DNA of 64,000 bases from Phaeobacter sp. 22II1-1F12B (GCF_002210165.1 NZ_AQQP01000001.1:124001-188000), one strand, 5' to 3'; shown: positions 8,752-17,921, counted from the first letter of the stretch. Made by a program: numbers and translations. The notes: generated from the letters alone by a model not told the origin.

Positions 8752-9785
8752 AGAACGAAATGAAAGCCCTGTCGAAACTTCACGCCCGCGAGGGTCTCTG
8801 GATGACCCACGCCCCGGTGCCGGAAATTGGCCCCGAAGACGTGTTGATCCGCATCAACGCCACCGGCATCTGCGGTACGGACATCCATATCTGGAACTGG
8901 GACGAATGGGCGCAGAAAACCGTTCCCGTCCCGCTGATCACCGGCCACGAATTTGCCGGTGAAATCGTCGAGATCGGGCGCAATGTCGAAGGCTTGGAGA
9001 TTGGCCAGCGCTGCTCTGGCGAAGGGCACCTGATCGGGAAATCCTCGCGCCAGAGCCGGGCGGGCAAGTTTCACCTCGACCCGGCCACGCGTGGCATCGG
9101 CGTCAACGAACAGGGTGCATTCGCCCAATACCTGCGCCTGCCCGCCTTCAACGTGGTGCCCCTACCCGACGATATCCCGGACGAAATCGGCGCGATCCTC
9201 GACCCGCTCGGCAACGCCGTCCACACCGCGCTGTCCTTCGATCTCGTGGGTGAGGACGTGCTGATCACCGGCGCAGGCCCCATCGGCATAATGGCCGCAG
9301 CCGTAGCGCGACACGTGGGCGCGCGCCACGTGGTGATCACCGACGTGAATCCCGCCCGGCTGGAACTGGCCGCCAAGGTCGCCGATGTCACCCCTGTCAA
9401 TGTCGCCGAGGAAGACCTCGCCAAGACGATCTCGGATCTCAAGATGAAGCAGGGCTTTGACGTGGGCCTTGAAATGTCGGGCAACCAGATAGCACTGGAC
9501 CAGATGGTCGAGGCGATGACCATGGGCGGCCGCATCGCGATGCTGGGCATCCCGCCGGGAAAATCCCCCGTCGACTGGTCGCGCATCGTTTTCAAGGCGA
9601 TCACGATCAAGGGAGTCTATGGCCGCGAGATATTCGAAACATGGTACAAGATGATCGCCATGCTGCAGAACGGGCTCGATGTGTCCGGCGTCATCACCCA
9701 TCACTTCAAGGTCGATGATTTCGAAGAAGGCTTTGCCGCGATGAAATCCGGACAAAGCGGCAAGGTGGTGCTCGACTGGACATGA
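8748..9785 (+). CDS. tdh: L-threonine 3-dehydrogenase lacking the structural-zinc cysteines
   Basis: This 345-residue zinc medium-chain dehydrogenase oxidizes L-threonine to 2-amino-3-ketobutyrate with NAD+. It aligns with E. coli Tdh throughout. The catalytic zinc ligands are present (C42 in GICGTD, H67/E68 in TGHEF), as are the GAGPIG nucleotide loop and FDPFGN-like [14 protein letters not shown]. The lobe that carries four structural-zinc cysteines in E. coli has G97, S100, S103 and D111 instead. The enzyme probably works without a structural zinc. It overlaps its neighbours by four bases on each side. Confidence 0.93.
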   Translation: MKNEMKALSKLHAREGLWMTHAPVPEIGPEDVLIRINATGICGTDIHIWNWDEWAQKTVPVPLITGHEFAGEIVEIGRNVEGLEIGQRCSGEGHLIGKSSRQSRAGKFHLDPATRGIGVNEQGAFAQYLRLPAFNVVPLPDDIPDEIGAILDPLGNAVHTALSFDLVGEDVLITGAGPIGIMAAAVARHVGARHVVITDVNPARLELAAKVADVTPVNVAEEDLAKTISDLKMKQGFDVGLEMSGNQIALDQMVEAMTMGGRIAMLGIPPGKSPVDWSRIVFKAITIKGVYGREIFETWYKMIAMLQNGLDVSGVITHHFKVDDFEEGFAAMKSGQSGKVVLDWT

Positions 9786-10738
9786 CGGCAAGCTCGATCC
9801 TCGATCTCATCGGTAACACGCCCTCCCTCTGGCTCGACCGGCTGACCACGGAAAAGCGGGTCGAGGGACGGATCCTCGCCAAGCTCGACTACCTGAACCC
9901 CGGCTTTTCCAAGAAAGACCGCGCCGCATTGGGCATCATCCGTGCCGCCCGCGCCGACGGGAGCCTCCGCCCGGGCCAGACCGTGGTGGAACTCACCTCC
10001 GGCAACATGGGGACCGGTCTGGCCATCGTCTGCGGCCAGTTGGGCCACCCTTTCGTCGCCGTGATGAGCCGGGGCAATTCGCCCGAACGGGCGCGAATGA
10101 TGAAAGCCCTCGGGGCCGAGGTCATCCTCGTCGATCAGGCCTCCGGCAGCCAGCCGGGCCAGGTCTCGGGCGACGACCTCGCCCTTGTGGAAACCCGCGC
10201 GCAAGAGGTGACCAAGGCACGCTCCGCTTTCCGTGCCGATCAGTTCAACCACCCCGGCAACGCCGAAGCGCACCACCAGACCACAGGACCGGAACTCTGG
10301 CGCGACTCGAATGAAACACTGACCGCCTTTGTCGATTTCGCAGGGTCCGGAGGCACCTACGCGGGCACAATCACGGCGCTGAAAGACCTGAATCCCGATA
10401 TCCACGGCTATCTCTGCGAACCAGAAGGGGCTGCCGCACTCTCCGGCGAAAATGTGAACAATCCCGCGCACCCGATTCAGGGCGGCGGTTACGCCATGTA
10501 CGAGCTACAGCAACTCATCGGCGCGCCTGTCGATGGCTATCTCACTGTCAATGGCTCGACCGCGCGCGACACCACAAGAACCCTCGCCCAGAGCCTCGGC
10601 ATCTTCGCTGGTTTCTCAGCCGGGGCCAATGTCGCCGCCGCGCTCGACCTGCTCAACGGGCCGGAAAAGGGCGGCAACATCGGCGTCATCATCTGCGACA
10701 GCGGGCTGAAATACCTCTCCACCGACCTCTGGGACTGA
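9782..10738 (+). CDS. PLP-dependent cysteine synthase family protein
   Basis: The 318-residue fold-type II PLP enzyme begins [18 protein letters not shown] and has the lysine motif as GFSKKDRAA, a serine/threonine-rich phosphate or substrate loop ([12 protein letters not shown]) and GSGGTYAG. It resembles CysK/cystathionine beta-synthase-like proteins but departs from canonical CysK (NMGTG instead of NTGI, GFSKKD instead of SVKDR), so O-acetylserine may not be its substrate. It is the last gene of the kbl-methyltransferase-tdh operon (ATGA overlap), which points to serine, threonine or glycine chemistry. A terminator follows. Confidence 0.8.
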   Translation: MTASSILDLIGNTPSLWLDRLTTEKRVEGRILAKLDYLNPGFSKKDRAALGIIRAARADGSLRPGQTVVELTSGNMGTGLAIVCGQLGHPFVAVMSRGNSPERARMMKALGAEVILVDQASGSQPGQVSGDDLALVETRAQEVTKARSAFRADQFNHPGNAEAHHQTTGPELWRDSNETLTAFVDFAGSGGTYAGTITALKDLNPDIHGYLCEPEGAAALSGENVNNPAHPIQGGGYAMYELQQLIGAPVDGYLTVNGSTARDTTRTLAQSLGIFAGFSAGANVAAALDLLNGPEKGGNIGVIICDSGLKYLSTDLWD

Positions 10739-10793
10739 TCCAACTTCTTTGGGTCTGAAAATATCCCGGGGAATCCGCGCGCCAGAGCGGATG

Positions 10794-10812
10794 GGGCAGA
10801 GCCCCTCTGCCC
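10794..10812 (+). terminator. terminator of the kbl-tdh operon
   Basis: An 8-bp perfect stem (GGGCAGAG / CTCTGCCC) with a CCC loop is followed by TTTCGTCT. It lies between two convergent genes and ends just before the phosphatase stop on minus. Confidence 0.75.
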
Positions 10813-10819
10813 TTTCGTC

Positions 10820-11548
10820 TCATGGCACCAGCGGTAGCCTCCCCTGTTCGTCCAGCAGCCAGCAATCCTCATCTTCGAAAACCGCTGGATAGATCGTCCG
10901 CCCGTAACCGCCGCCGCCGTCAAGATTGACCCGGTTGCCATAATGAAACGGCATGTCCAGCGCCGTATGACCATGCACGACCAGCCAAGGATAAGGCGCC
11001 TTTTCTTCGAGGAACCCGTCGCGGATCCAGAGCAGATCATCGGGGTCCTGGTCGCTCAGCGCGACGCCGGGACGAAGCCCCGCATGGACAAACAATTTCC
11101 CCTCACGCTCGATGTACTTGGGCAGGCCATTCAGGAAACCGAGATGGGTTTCCGGCACCAATTCTCGCGCCTCTTCAACCAGCGCCTCCAGCGGGCGACG
11201 CTCGGCCCCCTTGACCCCGTAGGATAAAAGCGTCGCGGGACCGCCAAGGCGAGGGTGCAACCAACCGATACCGGACTTGATCCGTGGATCATGCACGACA
11301 CCGTCGCTCAGGAACCGGGCGAACATGCGGTCATGATTGCCCATCAGCACCTGCCACGGCAGCCCGTCTGCCTGCCCTGCCATCAACCTGTCGATCACGC
11401 CTCTGGAATCCGGACCGCGATCGACGAGATCGCCAAGGAAAACGATAGGCGCATCAGGCCCGCCGTCTGACCTGACCCATTCCAGAGCCTGTTCCAGCAG
11501 CTCGATCTGCCCGTGAATATCGCCAATCGCGTAAAGTGGATCGCTCAC
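10820..11548 (-). CDS. calcineurin-like metallophosphoesterase (PrpA/ApaH-type protein phosphatase)
   Basis: The 242-residue protein has the full metallophosphatase signature: AIGDIHGQ, VFLGDLVDRGPDS, LMGNHDRM, FVHAGLRPG and VVHGHTA. These supply the dinuclear metal ligands. It matches the bacterial PPP-type serine/threonine phosphatase group (PrpA/PrpB, also annotated as diadenosine tetraphosphatase-like). Its targets are unknown. It stands alone on minus, converging with the kbl operon and separated from the LysR gene by 76 bases. Confidence 0.88.
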   Translation of the reverse strand: MSDPLYAIGDIHGQIELLEQALEWVRSDGGPDAPIVFLGDLVDRGPDSRGVIDRLMAGQADGLPWQVLMGNHDRMFARFLSDGVVHDPRIKSGIGWLHPRLGGPATLLSYGVKGAERRPLEALVEEARELVPETHLGFLNGLPKYIEREGKLFVHAGLRPGVALSDQDPDDLLWIRDGFLEEKAPYPWLVVHGHTALDMPFHYGNRVNLDGGGGYGRTIYPAVFEDEDCWLLDEQGRLPLVP

Positions 11549-11624
11549 CCAAACACCTGTCTCTGCTATCTTTTGCGGACTGTTTCACAGCGGGCAGGCA
11601 AGGTCCACTACGGGCGGAGCGTGA

Positions 11625-12581
11625 TCAGGATTTGGCCTCGAACGCCTCGGCATTATCCAGTGGTTTTAGCAGATCGGCGATCTGTGCCCGCATCCAGCGG
11701 TGCGCCGGCGCATTTGTCGCCCTTTTGTGCCAGATCATCCCAATCTGCGCCGCCGGAATCGGCATCGGCGGAATATAGGCGTCGATCCCAAGGGTGGCAC
11801 GCAGTTTGTAGGCCATCTGCGCCGGCATCAGCAACACGTGATCGCTGGCGGACACGGCCCGGCAGACCCCATAGAATACCGGCATCGTCATGACCACGCG
11901 CCTTTCGCGCCCGACCTTGGCAAGCGCGGCATCCCCCATCGCGTTCAGGTTCCCCTCGGGCGAAAACAGGATATGACCGAGGTCGCAGAACAGGTCGATG
12001 GGAACCTTGTCGCCTGGTTTCAACCCGTGCGCGCGCAGGACCGGGTGATCTTGCCGCGCGATGACGACAAAGCAGGACCGGAACATCGGTTCCCAGTCGA
12101 CCCAGCCGGGATGATCCAGCGCCGGGATCAGCGCCATGTCCACCTCGTGACTTTCCAGTTTGCCGACGAAATTGTCGGGCACCAGATCCACAAGCTGAAC
12201 CCGGATGTCCGGACCAACGCGGGACAGGCGTTCGCCCAGCGCAGGCATCAGCATCTCGGCAAAGAAGTCACTACCGGAAATCTTGAAGGTCTCACTGGCC
12301 GTGGCAGGATCGAAACTTTCGGGACCGGCAATCATCGTCTCGATATTGTCCAGCGTATCGCGCAGGGGCCGGGCCAGCGAAAGCGCATAGGCCGTCGGCT
12401 CGAGCCGCTGCCCGTGACGAACGAAAAGCGGATCGTCCAGGGCCGCCCTAAGTCGCCCCAGTGCAGAAGAGACAGCTGGCTGGCTCAGCCCGATCCGTTC
12501 CCCGGCCCTGACGGTGGACCCTTCAAGCAAAAGCGCATCAAGGACACGCAGCAGGTTAAGATCGAATGCATATAAATTCAT
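11625..12581 (-). CDS. LysR-family transcriptional regulator
   Basis: The start chosen is the ATG at 12581 (MNLYAFDLNLLRVLDALL, the usual LysR beginning); an in-frame extension lies in the AT-rich intergenic region. The 318-residue protein has the winged HTH (about 5-64, with GLSQPAVSSALGRLRAALDDPLFVR) and a NodD/NahR-like effector domain, PBP2 type. It is divergent from the small membrane protein at 12747 and may regulate it. The 165-base gap is AT-rich next to the LysR start (ATATCATATAAAATAT) and could hold its binding site. Confidence 0.88.
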   Translation of the reverse strand: MNLYAFDLNLLRVLDALLLEGSTVRAGERIGLSQPAVSSALGRLRAALDDPLFVRHGQRLEPTAYALSLARPLRDTLDNIETMIAGPESFDPATASETFKISGSDFFAEMLMPALGERLSRVGPDIRVQLVDLVPDNFVGKLESHEVDMALIPALDHPGWVDWEPMFRSCFVVIARQDHPVLRAHGLKPGDKVPIDLFCDLGHILFSPEGNLNAMGDAALAKVGRERRVVMTMPVFYGVCRAVSASDHVLLMPAQMAYKLRATLGIDAYIPPMPIPAAQIGMIWHKRATNAPAHRWMRAQIADLLKPLDNAEAFEAKS

Positions 12582-12746
12582 GAGATCAATAAATATCATA
12601 TAAAATATCGATTTCACAGTCTCGGCAGATCTCACCTAATATCGGATCTACTTTCACCTTGCCGTAACACGCTATGACGCAAGGCTTTTTAAGAACACCG
12701 GGGGCACCCTCTCTGGATGGCCCCTATTCAATGTAAGGAAATACTT

Positions 12747-13130
12747 ATGAAGTCGATTTCATTCTGGTTCTTTATTCTCGGCGTCGCCTCTGTCCTGATC
12801 GGGATGATCTGGGGCATTCAGATGAGCGCGACGCACGATCATCTCTTGTCGCCGGCCCATGCGCATCTGAACCTTCTGGGATGGGTCAGCTTTTCGATTT
12901 TTGCCTTCTACTACCACCTCGTGCCGGACGCGGCCGAAGGGACGCTTCCGCAGGTCCATTTCACGCTTGCCGTGAGTGGCCTTGTTCTTATCGTGCCGGG
13001 CATCGCGATGGCCATTCAGGGCCAGGGCGAAACACTGGCCAAGCTCGGATCGGTCCTGTCGGTGCTGAACATGCTGGTATTCGCGGCGGTGGTGGTACGC
13101 AACCGCAATGCCATTGCCATAGCCGCATAA
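12747..13130 (+). CDS. small four-helix membrane protein resembling part of heme-copper oxidase subunit I
   Basis: The start is the ATG at 12747 (MKSISFWFF), with TAAGGAA just upstream. The 127-residue product has four predicted membrane helices (about 4-24, 36-57, 70-90 and 97-118). The motif SPAHAHLNLLGWVSFSIFAFYY resembles the heme-ligand helix of CcoN/NorB-like subunit I proteins, where HxH(x)N and nearby residues carry a haem histidine. At this length it cannot be a complete oxidase. It may bind haem or be a relict of the fold. It diverges from a LysR gene. The function is unknown. Confidence 0.7.
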   Translation: MKSISFWFFILGVASVLIGMIWGIQMSATHDHLLSPAHAHLNLLGWVSFSIFAFYYHLVPDAAEGTLPQVHFTLAVSGLVLIVPGIAMAIQGQGETLAKLGSVLSVLNMLVFAAVVVRNRNAIAIAA

Positions 13131-13131
13131 A

Positions 13132-13160
13132 AAATGGCCCCGGGATCAGCGGGGCCATTT
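13132..13160. terminator. bidirectional terminator between membrane-protein gene and serA
   Basis: A perfect 10-bp stem (AAATGGCCCC / GGGGCCATTT) with a 9-base loop has an A-run before and a T-run after it, so it can end transcripts from both convergent genes. Confidence 0.85.
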
Positions 13161-13182
13161 CTATTTCCAAGCTCTGAGAACG

Positions 13183-14778
13183 TCAGGCGACGTCGAAAGC
13201 AAGCGGTTTGACCTGCTGGAACTTGCCGGTCTCTTCAAGCTTTTTCAGCACCTCGCCCGGGACCGGCGCGTCGACGTAAAGCAGCGCAATCGCTTCGCCC
13301 TTTGCTGCCGAACGGCCCAGCGTAAAGTTGGCGATGTTCACGCCGCCTTCGCCCATCGTAAGACCAAGCGTACCGATGATGCCGGGCACGTCTTTGTTGG
13401 TCGTGTAGAGCATGTGCGAACCGATTTCGGCGTCGATGTTGATGCCCTTGATCTGGATGAAGCGCGGCTTGCCGTCAGAGAACACGGTTCCGGCAATCGA
13501 ACGCTCGCGTTTTTCGGTGACGACGGTAACCTTCATGTACCCGTCGAATGCGCCGGATTTGTCCTGGTTTGTCGTGCTGATCTTAATGCCACGTTCCTTG
13601 GCGACGACGGGTGCCGAAACCATGTTCACGTCCGGATTGGCCTTTTTCATGATGCCAGCCACGACGCCGCAGTTCAACGCGGCAAGGTTCATCTTGGAGA
13701 CCGAGCCGTCATACAGGATGTTGATCGCTTTGATCGGCTCATCGGTCAGCTGGCCGATGAAGTTGCCCAGATGGCCCGCAAGCGTGACCCACGGCCCCAT
13801 GACCTTGGCTTCCTCTGCGGTCATCGACGGCATGTTCAGCGCGTTTTCAACGGCGCCTTCAAGCAGGTAGTTCGACATCTGCTCGGCCACCTGGAGCGCG
13901 ACGTTTTCCTGTGCTTCGGTGGTCGCCGCGCCAAGGTGCGGGGTGCAGACCACGTTCGGCAGGTTGAACAGCGGGTTTTCCTTGGCCGGTTCTTCGCTGA
14001 ACACGTCGAAGGCGGCGCCAGCGACATGGCCGGATTTCAGCAGCTCGGCCAGAGCCGCCTCATCCACCAGACCGCCACGGGCGCAGTTGATGATCCGGAC
14101 GCCTTTCTTGGTCTTTTCAAGGTTTTCCTTGGAAAGGATGTTGCGGGTCTGATCGGTCAGCGGCACGTGCAGGGTGATGAAATCGGCGCGTGCCAGCAGC
14201 TCGTCCAGCTCGACCTTTTCGACGCCAAGCTGCTTGGCCTTTTCTTCGCCTAGGAAGGGGTCGTAGGCGACAACTTTCATCCGCAGCCCAAGCGCACGGG
14301 CGCAGACGATACCGCCGATGTTGCCGGCGCCGATAACGCCAAGCGTCTTGCCGGTCAGTTCGACACCCATGAATTTAGACTTTTCCCATTTGCCCGCATG
14401 GGTCGAGGCGCTGGCCTCGGGGATCTGGCGCGCCACGGCGAACATCATCGCGATGGCATGTTCCGCCGTGGTGATCATGTTGCCATAGGGCGTATTCATG
14501 ACGATCACGCCTTTTTTGGACGCGGCGTCCTTATCGATGTTGTCGGTGCCGATACCGGCGCGACCGATCACCTTGAGATTGCTGGCGTTCTCAAGGATTT
14601 TTTCGGTCACCTTGGTCGCCGAACGGATGGCAAGGCCATCGTACTGGCCGATCACTTCGGCCAGCTTGTCCTTGTCCTTGCCCAGATCGGGCTGGAAATC
14701 CACGTCGATGCCGCGATCTTTAAAGATCTGAACGGCTGCCGCAGAAAGTTTGTCAGAGATGAGTACACGGGGGGCCAT
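13183..14778 (-). CDS. serA: D-3-phosphoglycerate dehydrogenase, long form with ACT domain
   Basis: The 531-residue enzyme performs the first committed step of serine synthesis, oxidizing 3-phosphoglycerate with NAD+. It contains the 2-hydroxyacid dehydrogenase catalytic and NAD-binding domains (LGVIGAGNIGG, about 145-155; INCARGGLVDE with the catalytic arginine; TPHLGAAT with the histidine), an intervening domain (about 315-450) and a C-terminal ACT domain (about 455-531), which usually allows serine feedback. It lies 69 bases downstream of serC on the same strand, so the two are probably co-transcribed. Confidence 0.96.
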   Translation of the reverse strand: MAPRVLISDKLSAAAVQIFKDRGIDVDFQPDLGKDKDKLAEVIGQYDGLAIRSATKVTEKILENASNLKVIGRAGIGTDNIDKDAASKKGVIVMNTPYGNMITTAEHAIAMMFAVARQIPEASASTHAGKWEKSKFMGVELTGKTLGVIGAGNIGGIVCARALGLRMKVVAYDPFLGEEKAKQLGVEKVELDELLARADFITLHVPLTDQTRNILSKENLEKTKKGVRIINCARGGLVDEAALAELLKSGHVAGAAFDVFSEEPAKENPLFNLPNVVCTPHLGAATTEAQENVALQVAEQMSNYLLEGAVENALNMPSMTAEEAKVMGPWVTLAGHLGNFIGQLTDEPIKAINILYDGSVSKMNLAALNCGVVAGIMKKANPDVNMVSAPVVAKERGIKISTTNQDKSGAFDGYMKVTVVTEKRERSIAGTVFSDGKPRFIQIKGINIDAEIGSHMLYTTNKDVPGIIGTLGLTMGEGGVNIANFTLGRSAAKGEAIALLYVDAPVPGEVLKKLEETGKFQQVKPLAFDVA

Positions 14779-14847
14779 GGGTCTGGTCCTTTGAAAATGG
14801 GGGAATGGGGGCTCACCCTGCCGTGGCAGGATGAGCGGTCCGGCCGC

Positions 14848-16002
14848 TTAGGCCGCGGCCTTTTGCGCTTCGATTTCGGCGTCAAAGGCCCATTCGAGCC
14901 AAGGCAGCATCGCCTCGATATCCGAGGTTTCGACGGTCGAGCCGCACCAGATCCGCAGACCGGCGGGCGCGTCGCGATAGGCCCCGATGTCCAGCGCGAT
15001 GTTCTCATCCGCAAGACGCTTGGCCACGGCCTTGGCAAAAGCCGCGCCATCGGCGATCTGGTCATCGGTAAACTTCAGGCAGACCGAGGTATTCGAGCGC
15101 GTCGCCGGATCGGTTGCGAGGAAGTCGATCCAGTCGTGCGTTTCCACGAAACCGGTGATCGCGGCGGTATTGGCATCGGCGCGGGCGATCATGCCCTCAA
15201 GCCCGCCCACCGAACGCGCCCAGTCAAGCGCGACGAGGTAATCCTCGACCGCGAGCATGGAGGGGGTGTTGATGGTTTCGCCCTTGAAGATACCTTCGAT
15301 CAGCTTGCCACCCTTGGTCAGGCGGAAAATCTTGGGCAGGGGCCATGCGGGCGTGTAGCTTTCAAGACGTTCGACCGCGCGGGGGCTGAGGATCAGCATC
15401 CCATGCGCCGCTTCGCCACCCAGCACTTTCTGCCAGGAGAAGGTGGTCACGTCGAGCTTGTCCCAGGGCAAGTCCATCGCAAAAGCGGCCGAGGTGGCGT
15501 CGCAAAGGGTCAGGCCGTCACGGTCGGCGGGAATCACATCGCCGTTGGGAACACGTACGCCCGAGGTGGTGCCGTTCCAAGTGAAACAGACATCCTTGTT
15601 GAAATCGACGGTACTCAGATCAACGATCTCGCCATATTCGGCGGTCTTGACCTCGGCATCGAGCTTCAGCTGCTTCACGACATCGGTGACCCAGCCGGCG
15701 CCAAAGCTTTCCCATGCGAGCATCTCGCAGGGGCGCTGGCCCAGCAGGCTCCACATGGCCATCTCAAAAGCGCCGGTGTCGGACGCCGGTACGATACCGA
15801 TCTTGTAGTCAGCCGGTACGCCAAGCAGGTCGCGCGTCTCTTCGATCGCGGCTTTCAGCTTGTCCTTGCCGACCGCGGCACGGTGCGACCGGCCCAGCGC
15901 GGCATCGGCCAGCTTGTTCAGCTCGAATGTGGGGATTTTGGCGCAGGGGCCAGAAGAAAAACGCGGATTAGCCGGCCGCGTTGCCGGTTGTGCAATAGCC
16001 AT
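14848..16002 (-). CDS. serC: phosphoserine aminotransferase
   Basis: This 384-residue PLP enzyme transaminates 3-phosphohydroxypyruvate to phosphoserine using glutamate; in the family it can also serve pyridoxine synthesis. Its N-terminal [13 protein letters not shown] and [18 protein letters not shown] are typical of the alphaproteobacterial SerC type, and [11 protein letters not shown] carries the PLP lysine. The length fits this type, which is longer than the E. coli enzyme. The leader upstream forms two overlapping hairpins (see 16018-16060). It precedes serA and is divergent from serB. Confidence 0.95.
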   Translation of the reverse strand: MAIAQPATRPANPRFSSGPCAKIPTFELNKLADAALGRSHRAAVGKDKLKAAIEETRDLLGVPADYKIGIVPASDTGAFEMAMWSLLGQRPCEMLAWESFGAGWVTDVVKQLKLDAEVKTAEYGEIVDLSTVDFNKDVCFTWNGTTSGVRVPNGDVIPADRDGLTLCDATSAAFAMDLPWDKLDVTTFSWQKVLGGEAAHGMLILSPRAVERLESYTPAWPLPKIFRLTKGGKLIEGIFKGETINTPSMLAVEDYLVALDWARSVGGLEGMIARADANTAAITGFVETHDWIDFLATDPATRSNTSVCLKFTDDQIADGAAFAKAVAKRLADENIALDIGAYRDAPAGLRIWCGSTVETSDIEAMLPWLEWAFDAEIEAQKAAA

Positions 16003-16017
16003 TTTCAGCTACCCTTC

Positions 16018-16060
16018 CAGATAAGCGCCCCTCGTTGGGGAGGGGTGTCCCACCGCCGCA
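16018..16060 (-). promoter_or_regulatory. structured 5' leader of serC (candidate serC RNA motif)
   Basis: Reading minus, the leader carries hairpin A (GGTG-GGA-CACC, 16054-16044) followed by hairpin B (CCCCT-loop-AGGGG, 16045-16028). They share two C residues, so both cannot form completely at once. About 25 bases later comes the serC start. A conserved serC motif upstream of alphaproteobacterial serC genes was reported in the comparative work that also found the SAM-II riboswitch. Position and hairpin layout agree with it, but I could not run a covariance search. Confidence 0.55.
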
Positions 16061-16160
16061 TGTAGAGCGGTATCTTTGCTGGCACAAGTCGGAAAATGCG
16101 GATAAAGCGCCGCTAAATCGCCGAAAAGCGACTTCTCTGTTGCCGATAGGAAACCGCCAT

Positions 16161-17045
16161 ATGTACGCCGTCACGCTTTTGACCAATCCTGCCGCCCCCT
16201 CTCTTGATCCCGCCTTGGTGGATTCGCTGCGCAACGCGTGGGGCGGCGGCGATGCGCAATGGCTTGCCCCGGATGAAGCGGCAGAATTTCAGGTCGCGGA
16301 GAAACCGGCGAATCTCTGGGACGTGTGGCAGGACCTGCAAGGCATGGGCGTCGATCTTGTCGCGCAGCCCGATCAGGGGCGTCGCAAAAAGATGCTGCTG
16401 GCCGATATGGACAGCACGATGATCCAGCAGGAATGCATTGACGAGCTTGCGGATGTCGCGGGTGTCGGGGATCGGGTCAAAGAAATCACCGCCCGCGCGA
16501 TGAACGGCGAGCTTGATTTCGAAGGGGCGCTGACTGAACGGGTCGGCCTGATGAAAGGCTTGCCCGAGAGGATCATTGCGGACGTGCTTGCTCAGAGGAT
16601 CACACTGATGCCCGGGGGGCCGGAACTGGTCGCGACGATGCGCGCAAACGGTGCCTACGCGGCGCTGGTTTCCGGTGGGTTTACCGCCTTCACTGCCTCG
16701 GTCGCGCAAAAGCTGGGCTTTGATGAGAACCGCGCCAATACGCTGATTGTCGAAAATGGCTCCCTGTCCGGGACCGTGGGACAACCGATTCTCGGACGGC
16801 AGGCCAAGGTGGATGCGCTGGAAGATATCACCGCGCGGCTGGGCATCACTGAATCCGATGTACTGGCCGTGGGCGACGGGGCCAATGATCTGGGCATGCT
16901 GAAACGGGCCGGAACCGGTGTCGCGCTCCACGCCAAGCCGATTGTCGCCGCCGAATGTGACGTGCGGATCAATTACGGCGATTTGAGCGCACTCTTGTTC
17001 ATTCAAGGCTACGCTCGGTCAGAATTCGCGAAGCCTAATATATAA
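16161..17045 (+). CDS. serB: phosphoserine phosphatase
   Basis: The start is the ATG at 16161; the open frame upstream overlaps the serC leader in antisense. The 294-residue product has an N-terminal ACT-like part (1-70) and a HAD phosphatase core: LLADMDSTMIQQE with nucleophile D82 and acid D84, LVSGGFTAF (serine motif), and the magnesium loop GDGANDLGML. It removes phosphate from phosphoserine in the last step of serine synthesis. It stands opposite serC-serA, so the complete pathway from 3-phosphoglycerate is encoded in 4 kb, transcribed in two directions. Confidence 0.95.
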   Translation: MYAVTLLTNPAAPSLDPALVDSLRNAWGGGDAQWLAPDEAAEFQVAEKPANLWDVWQDLQGMGVDLVAQPDQGRRKKMLLADMDSTMIQQECIDELADVAGVGDRVKEITARAMNGELDFEGALTERVGLMKGLPERIIADVLAQRITLMPGGPELVATMRANGAYAALVSGGFTAFTASVAQKLGFDENRANTLIVENGSLSGTVGQPILGRQAKVDALEDITARLGITESDVLAVGDGANDLGMLKRAGTGVALHAKPIVAAECDVRINYGDLSALLFIQGYARSEFAKPNI

Positions 17046-17057
17046 CACTTGCCTTAA

Positions 17058-17073
17058 TTAACGGATATGTTAA
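17058..17073. promoter_or_regulatory. candidate ArsR-family operator (TTAAC-N6-GTTAA)
   Basis: A perfect TTAAC / GTTAA inverted repeat with a 6-base spacer ends 11 bases before the ArsR start. ArsR regulators paired with SRPBCC genes commonly bind TTAAC...GTTAA palindromes and autorepress. The assignment is inferred from position and shape. Confidence 0.45.
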
Positions 17074-17083
17074 AAGTCAGGTC

Positions 17084-17419
17084 ATGACAGACCTGACCAA
17101 AACCTTTGCCGCCCTGTCGGATGCGACCCGCCTGAGCATGGTGGAACGCCTCATGGATCAGGGTGAACTGCCCGCCGGCACGCTTGTCGACGGATTTGAC
17201 ATTTCTGCCCCTGCCGTTTCCCGGCACCTCAAAGTCCTGCGTGAAGCCGGGCTTGTGGAACAACGGAGCGAGGGCACACACCGTTATTACTCGGTCCGGC
17301 CCGAATCGATGCGCCGGATCGCCAACTGGACGATCGACCGGCGTGCCTTCTGGCAGCAAAGTCTCGACCGGCTTGATGACCTTCTCGCGCTCAATCCCGA
17401 AGAGGATACGCAGTCATGA
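17084..17419 (+). CDS. ArsR-family transcriptional repressor
   Basis: The 111-residue winged-helix protein starts FAALSDATRLSMVERLM and carries the HTH ISAPAVSRHLKVLREAGLVEQRSEG followed by the beta-wing. It lacks the ELCVCDL metal box of ArsR/SmtB sensors, so it is not expected to sense arsenic; it belongs to the metal-independent group paired with SRPBCC proteins. Its stop overlaps the SRPBCC start (ATGA). A TTAAC inverted repeat lies just upstream, consistent with autoregulation. Confidence 0.9.
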   Translation: MTDLTKTFAALSDATRLSMVERLMDQGELPAGTLVDGFDISAPAVSRHLKVLREAGLVEQRSEGTHRYYSVRPESMRRIANWTIDRRAFWQQSLDRLDDLLALNPEEDTQS

Positions 17420-17886
17420 GAGACATTCAGGAACTGGAACTTGTTCGCGATTACACCGTCAGCGTCGATCGCGTCTGGCGTGCGGTCACCGATCCTTCGC
17501 AGCTGATGCAATGGTTCGGTCCGGAAGGGCTGAGGATGGATGACTGCCAGATGGATTTTACCCGCACCGGGCCATGGACCTGCACCATGTACGGGCGCGA
17601 AAGCGGCGACCGCTACAAGCTTAGCGGTCAGGTCACCCACGTGCTGCCACCCGATCCCGGCGGCAAAGGCTCGGTCGGCTTCACATGGGGCTGGCACGAC
17701 GCAGAAGATCAACGCGGGACCGAAAGCCATGTCATGTTCATGGTCAGTGCGACCGAGACGGGTTCCCAGCTAAGAGTCGTGCACCGCGACCTGCCCGATA
17801 TGGAAACGGCCCGGAGCCACAGCCGTGGCTGGCTGGCAACATTGCCGAAACTCGACCGGCTGCTGGAGCAGGACCCCGAAATTTAG
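17416..17886 (+). CDS. SRPBCC (AHSA1-type) domain protein
   Basis: The 156-residue protein has an AHSA1/START-like pattern: an N-terminal VRDYTVSVDRVWRAVTDPSQLMQWFGPEG and a C-terminal amphipathic helix (SRGWLATLPKLDRLLEQ). These folds enclose a hydrophobic pocket and bind small ligands. The ArsR-SRPBCC pairing is widespread; the SRPBCC partner may bind or modify the signal sensed by the regulator, though this is not established for this gene. It is coupled to arsR by a 4-base overlap and followed 35 bases later by a YCII protein. Confidence 0.85.
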   Translation: MRDIQELELVRDYTVSVDRVWRAVTDPSQLMQWFGPEGLRMDDCQMDFTRTGPWTCTMYGRESGDRYKLSGQVTHVLPPDPGGKGSVGFTWGWHDAEDQRGTESHVMFMVSATETGSQLRVVHRDLPDMETARSHSRGWLATLPKLDRLLEQDPEI

Positions 17887-17921
17887 ACTGAGCCCAGGTT
17901 TCAACAGGAAAGGACAGCTCA

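Noticed and set aside
14398-16065. 555-residue plus-strand frame opposite serC and serA
   Set aside because: Two well-supported serine genes lie on the other strand; the frame has no RBS, domain or compositional support.
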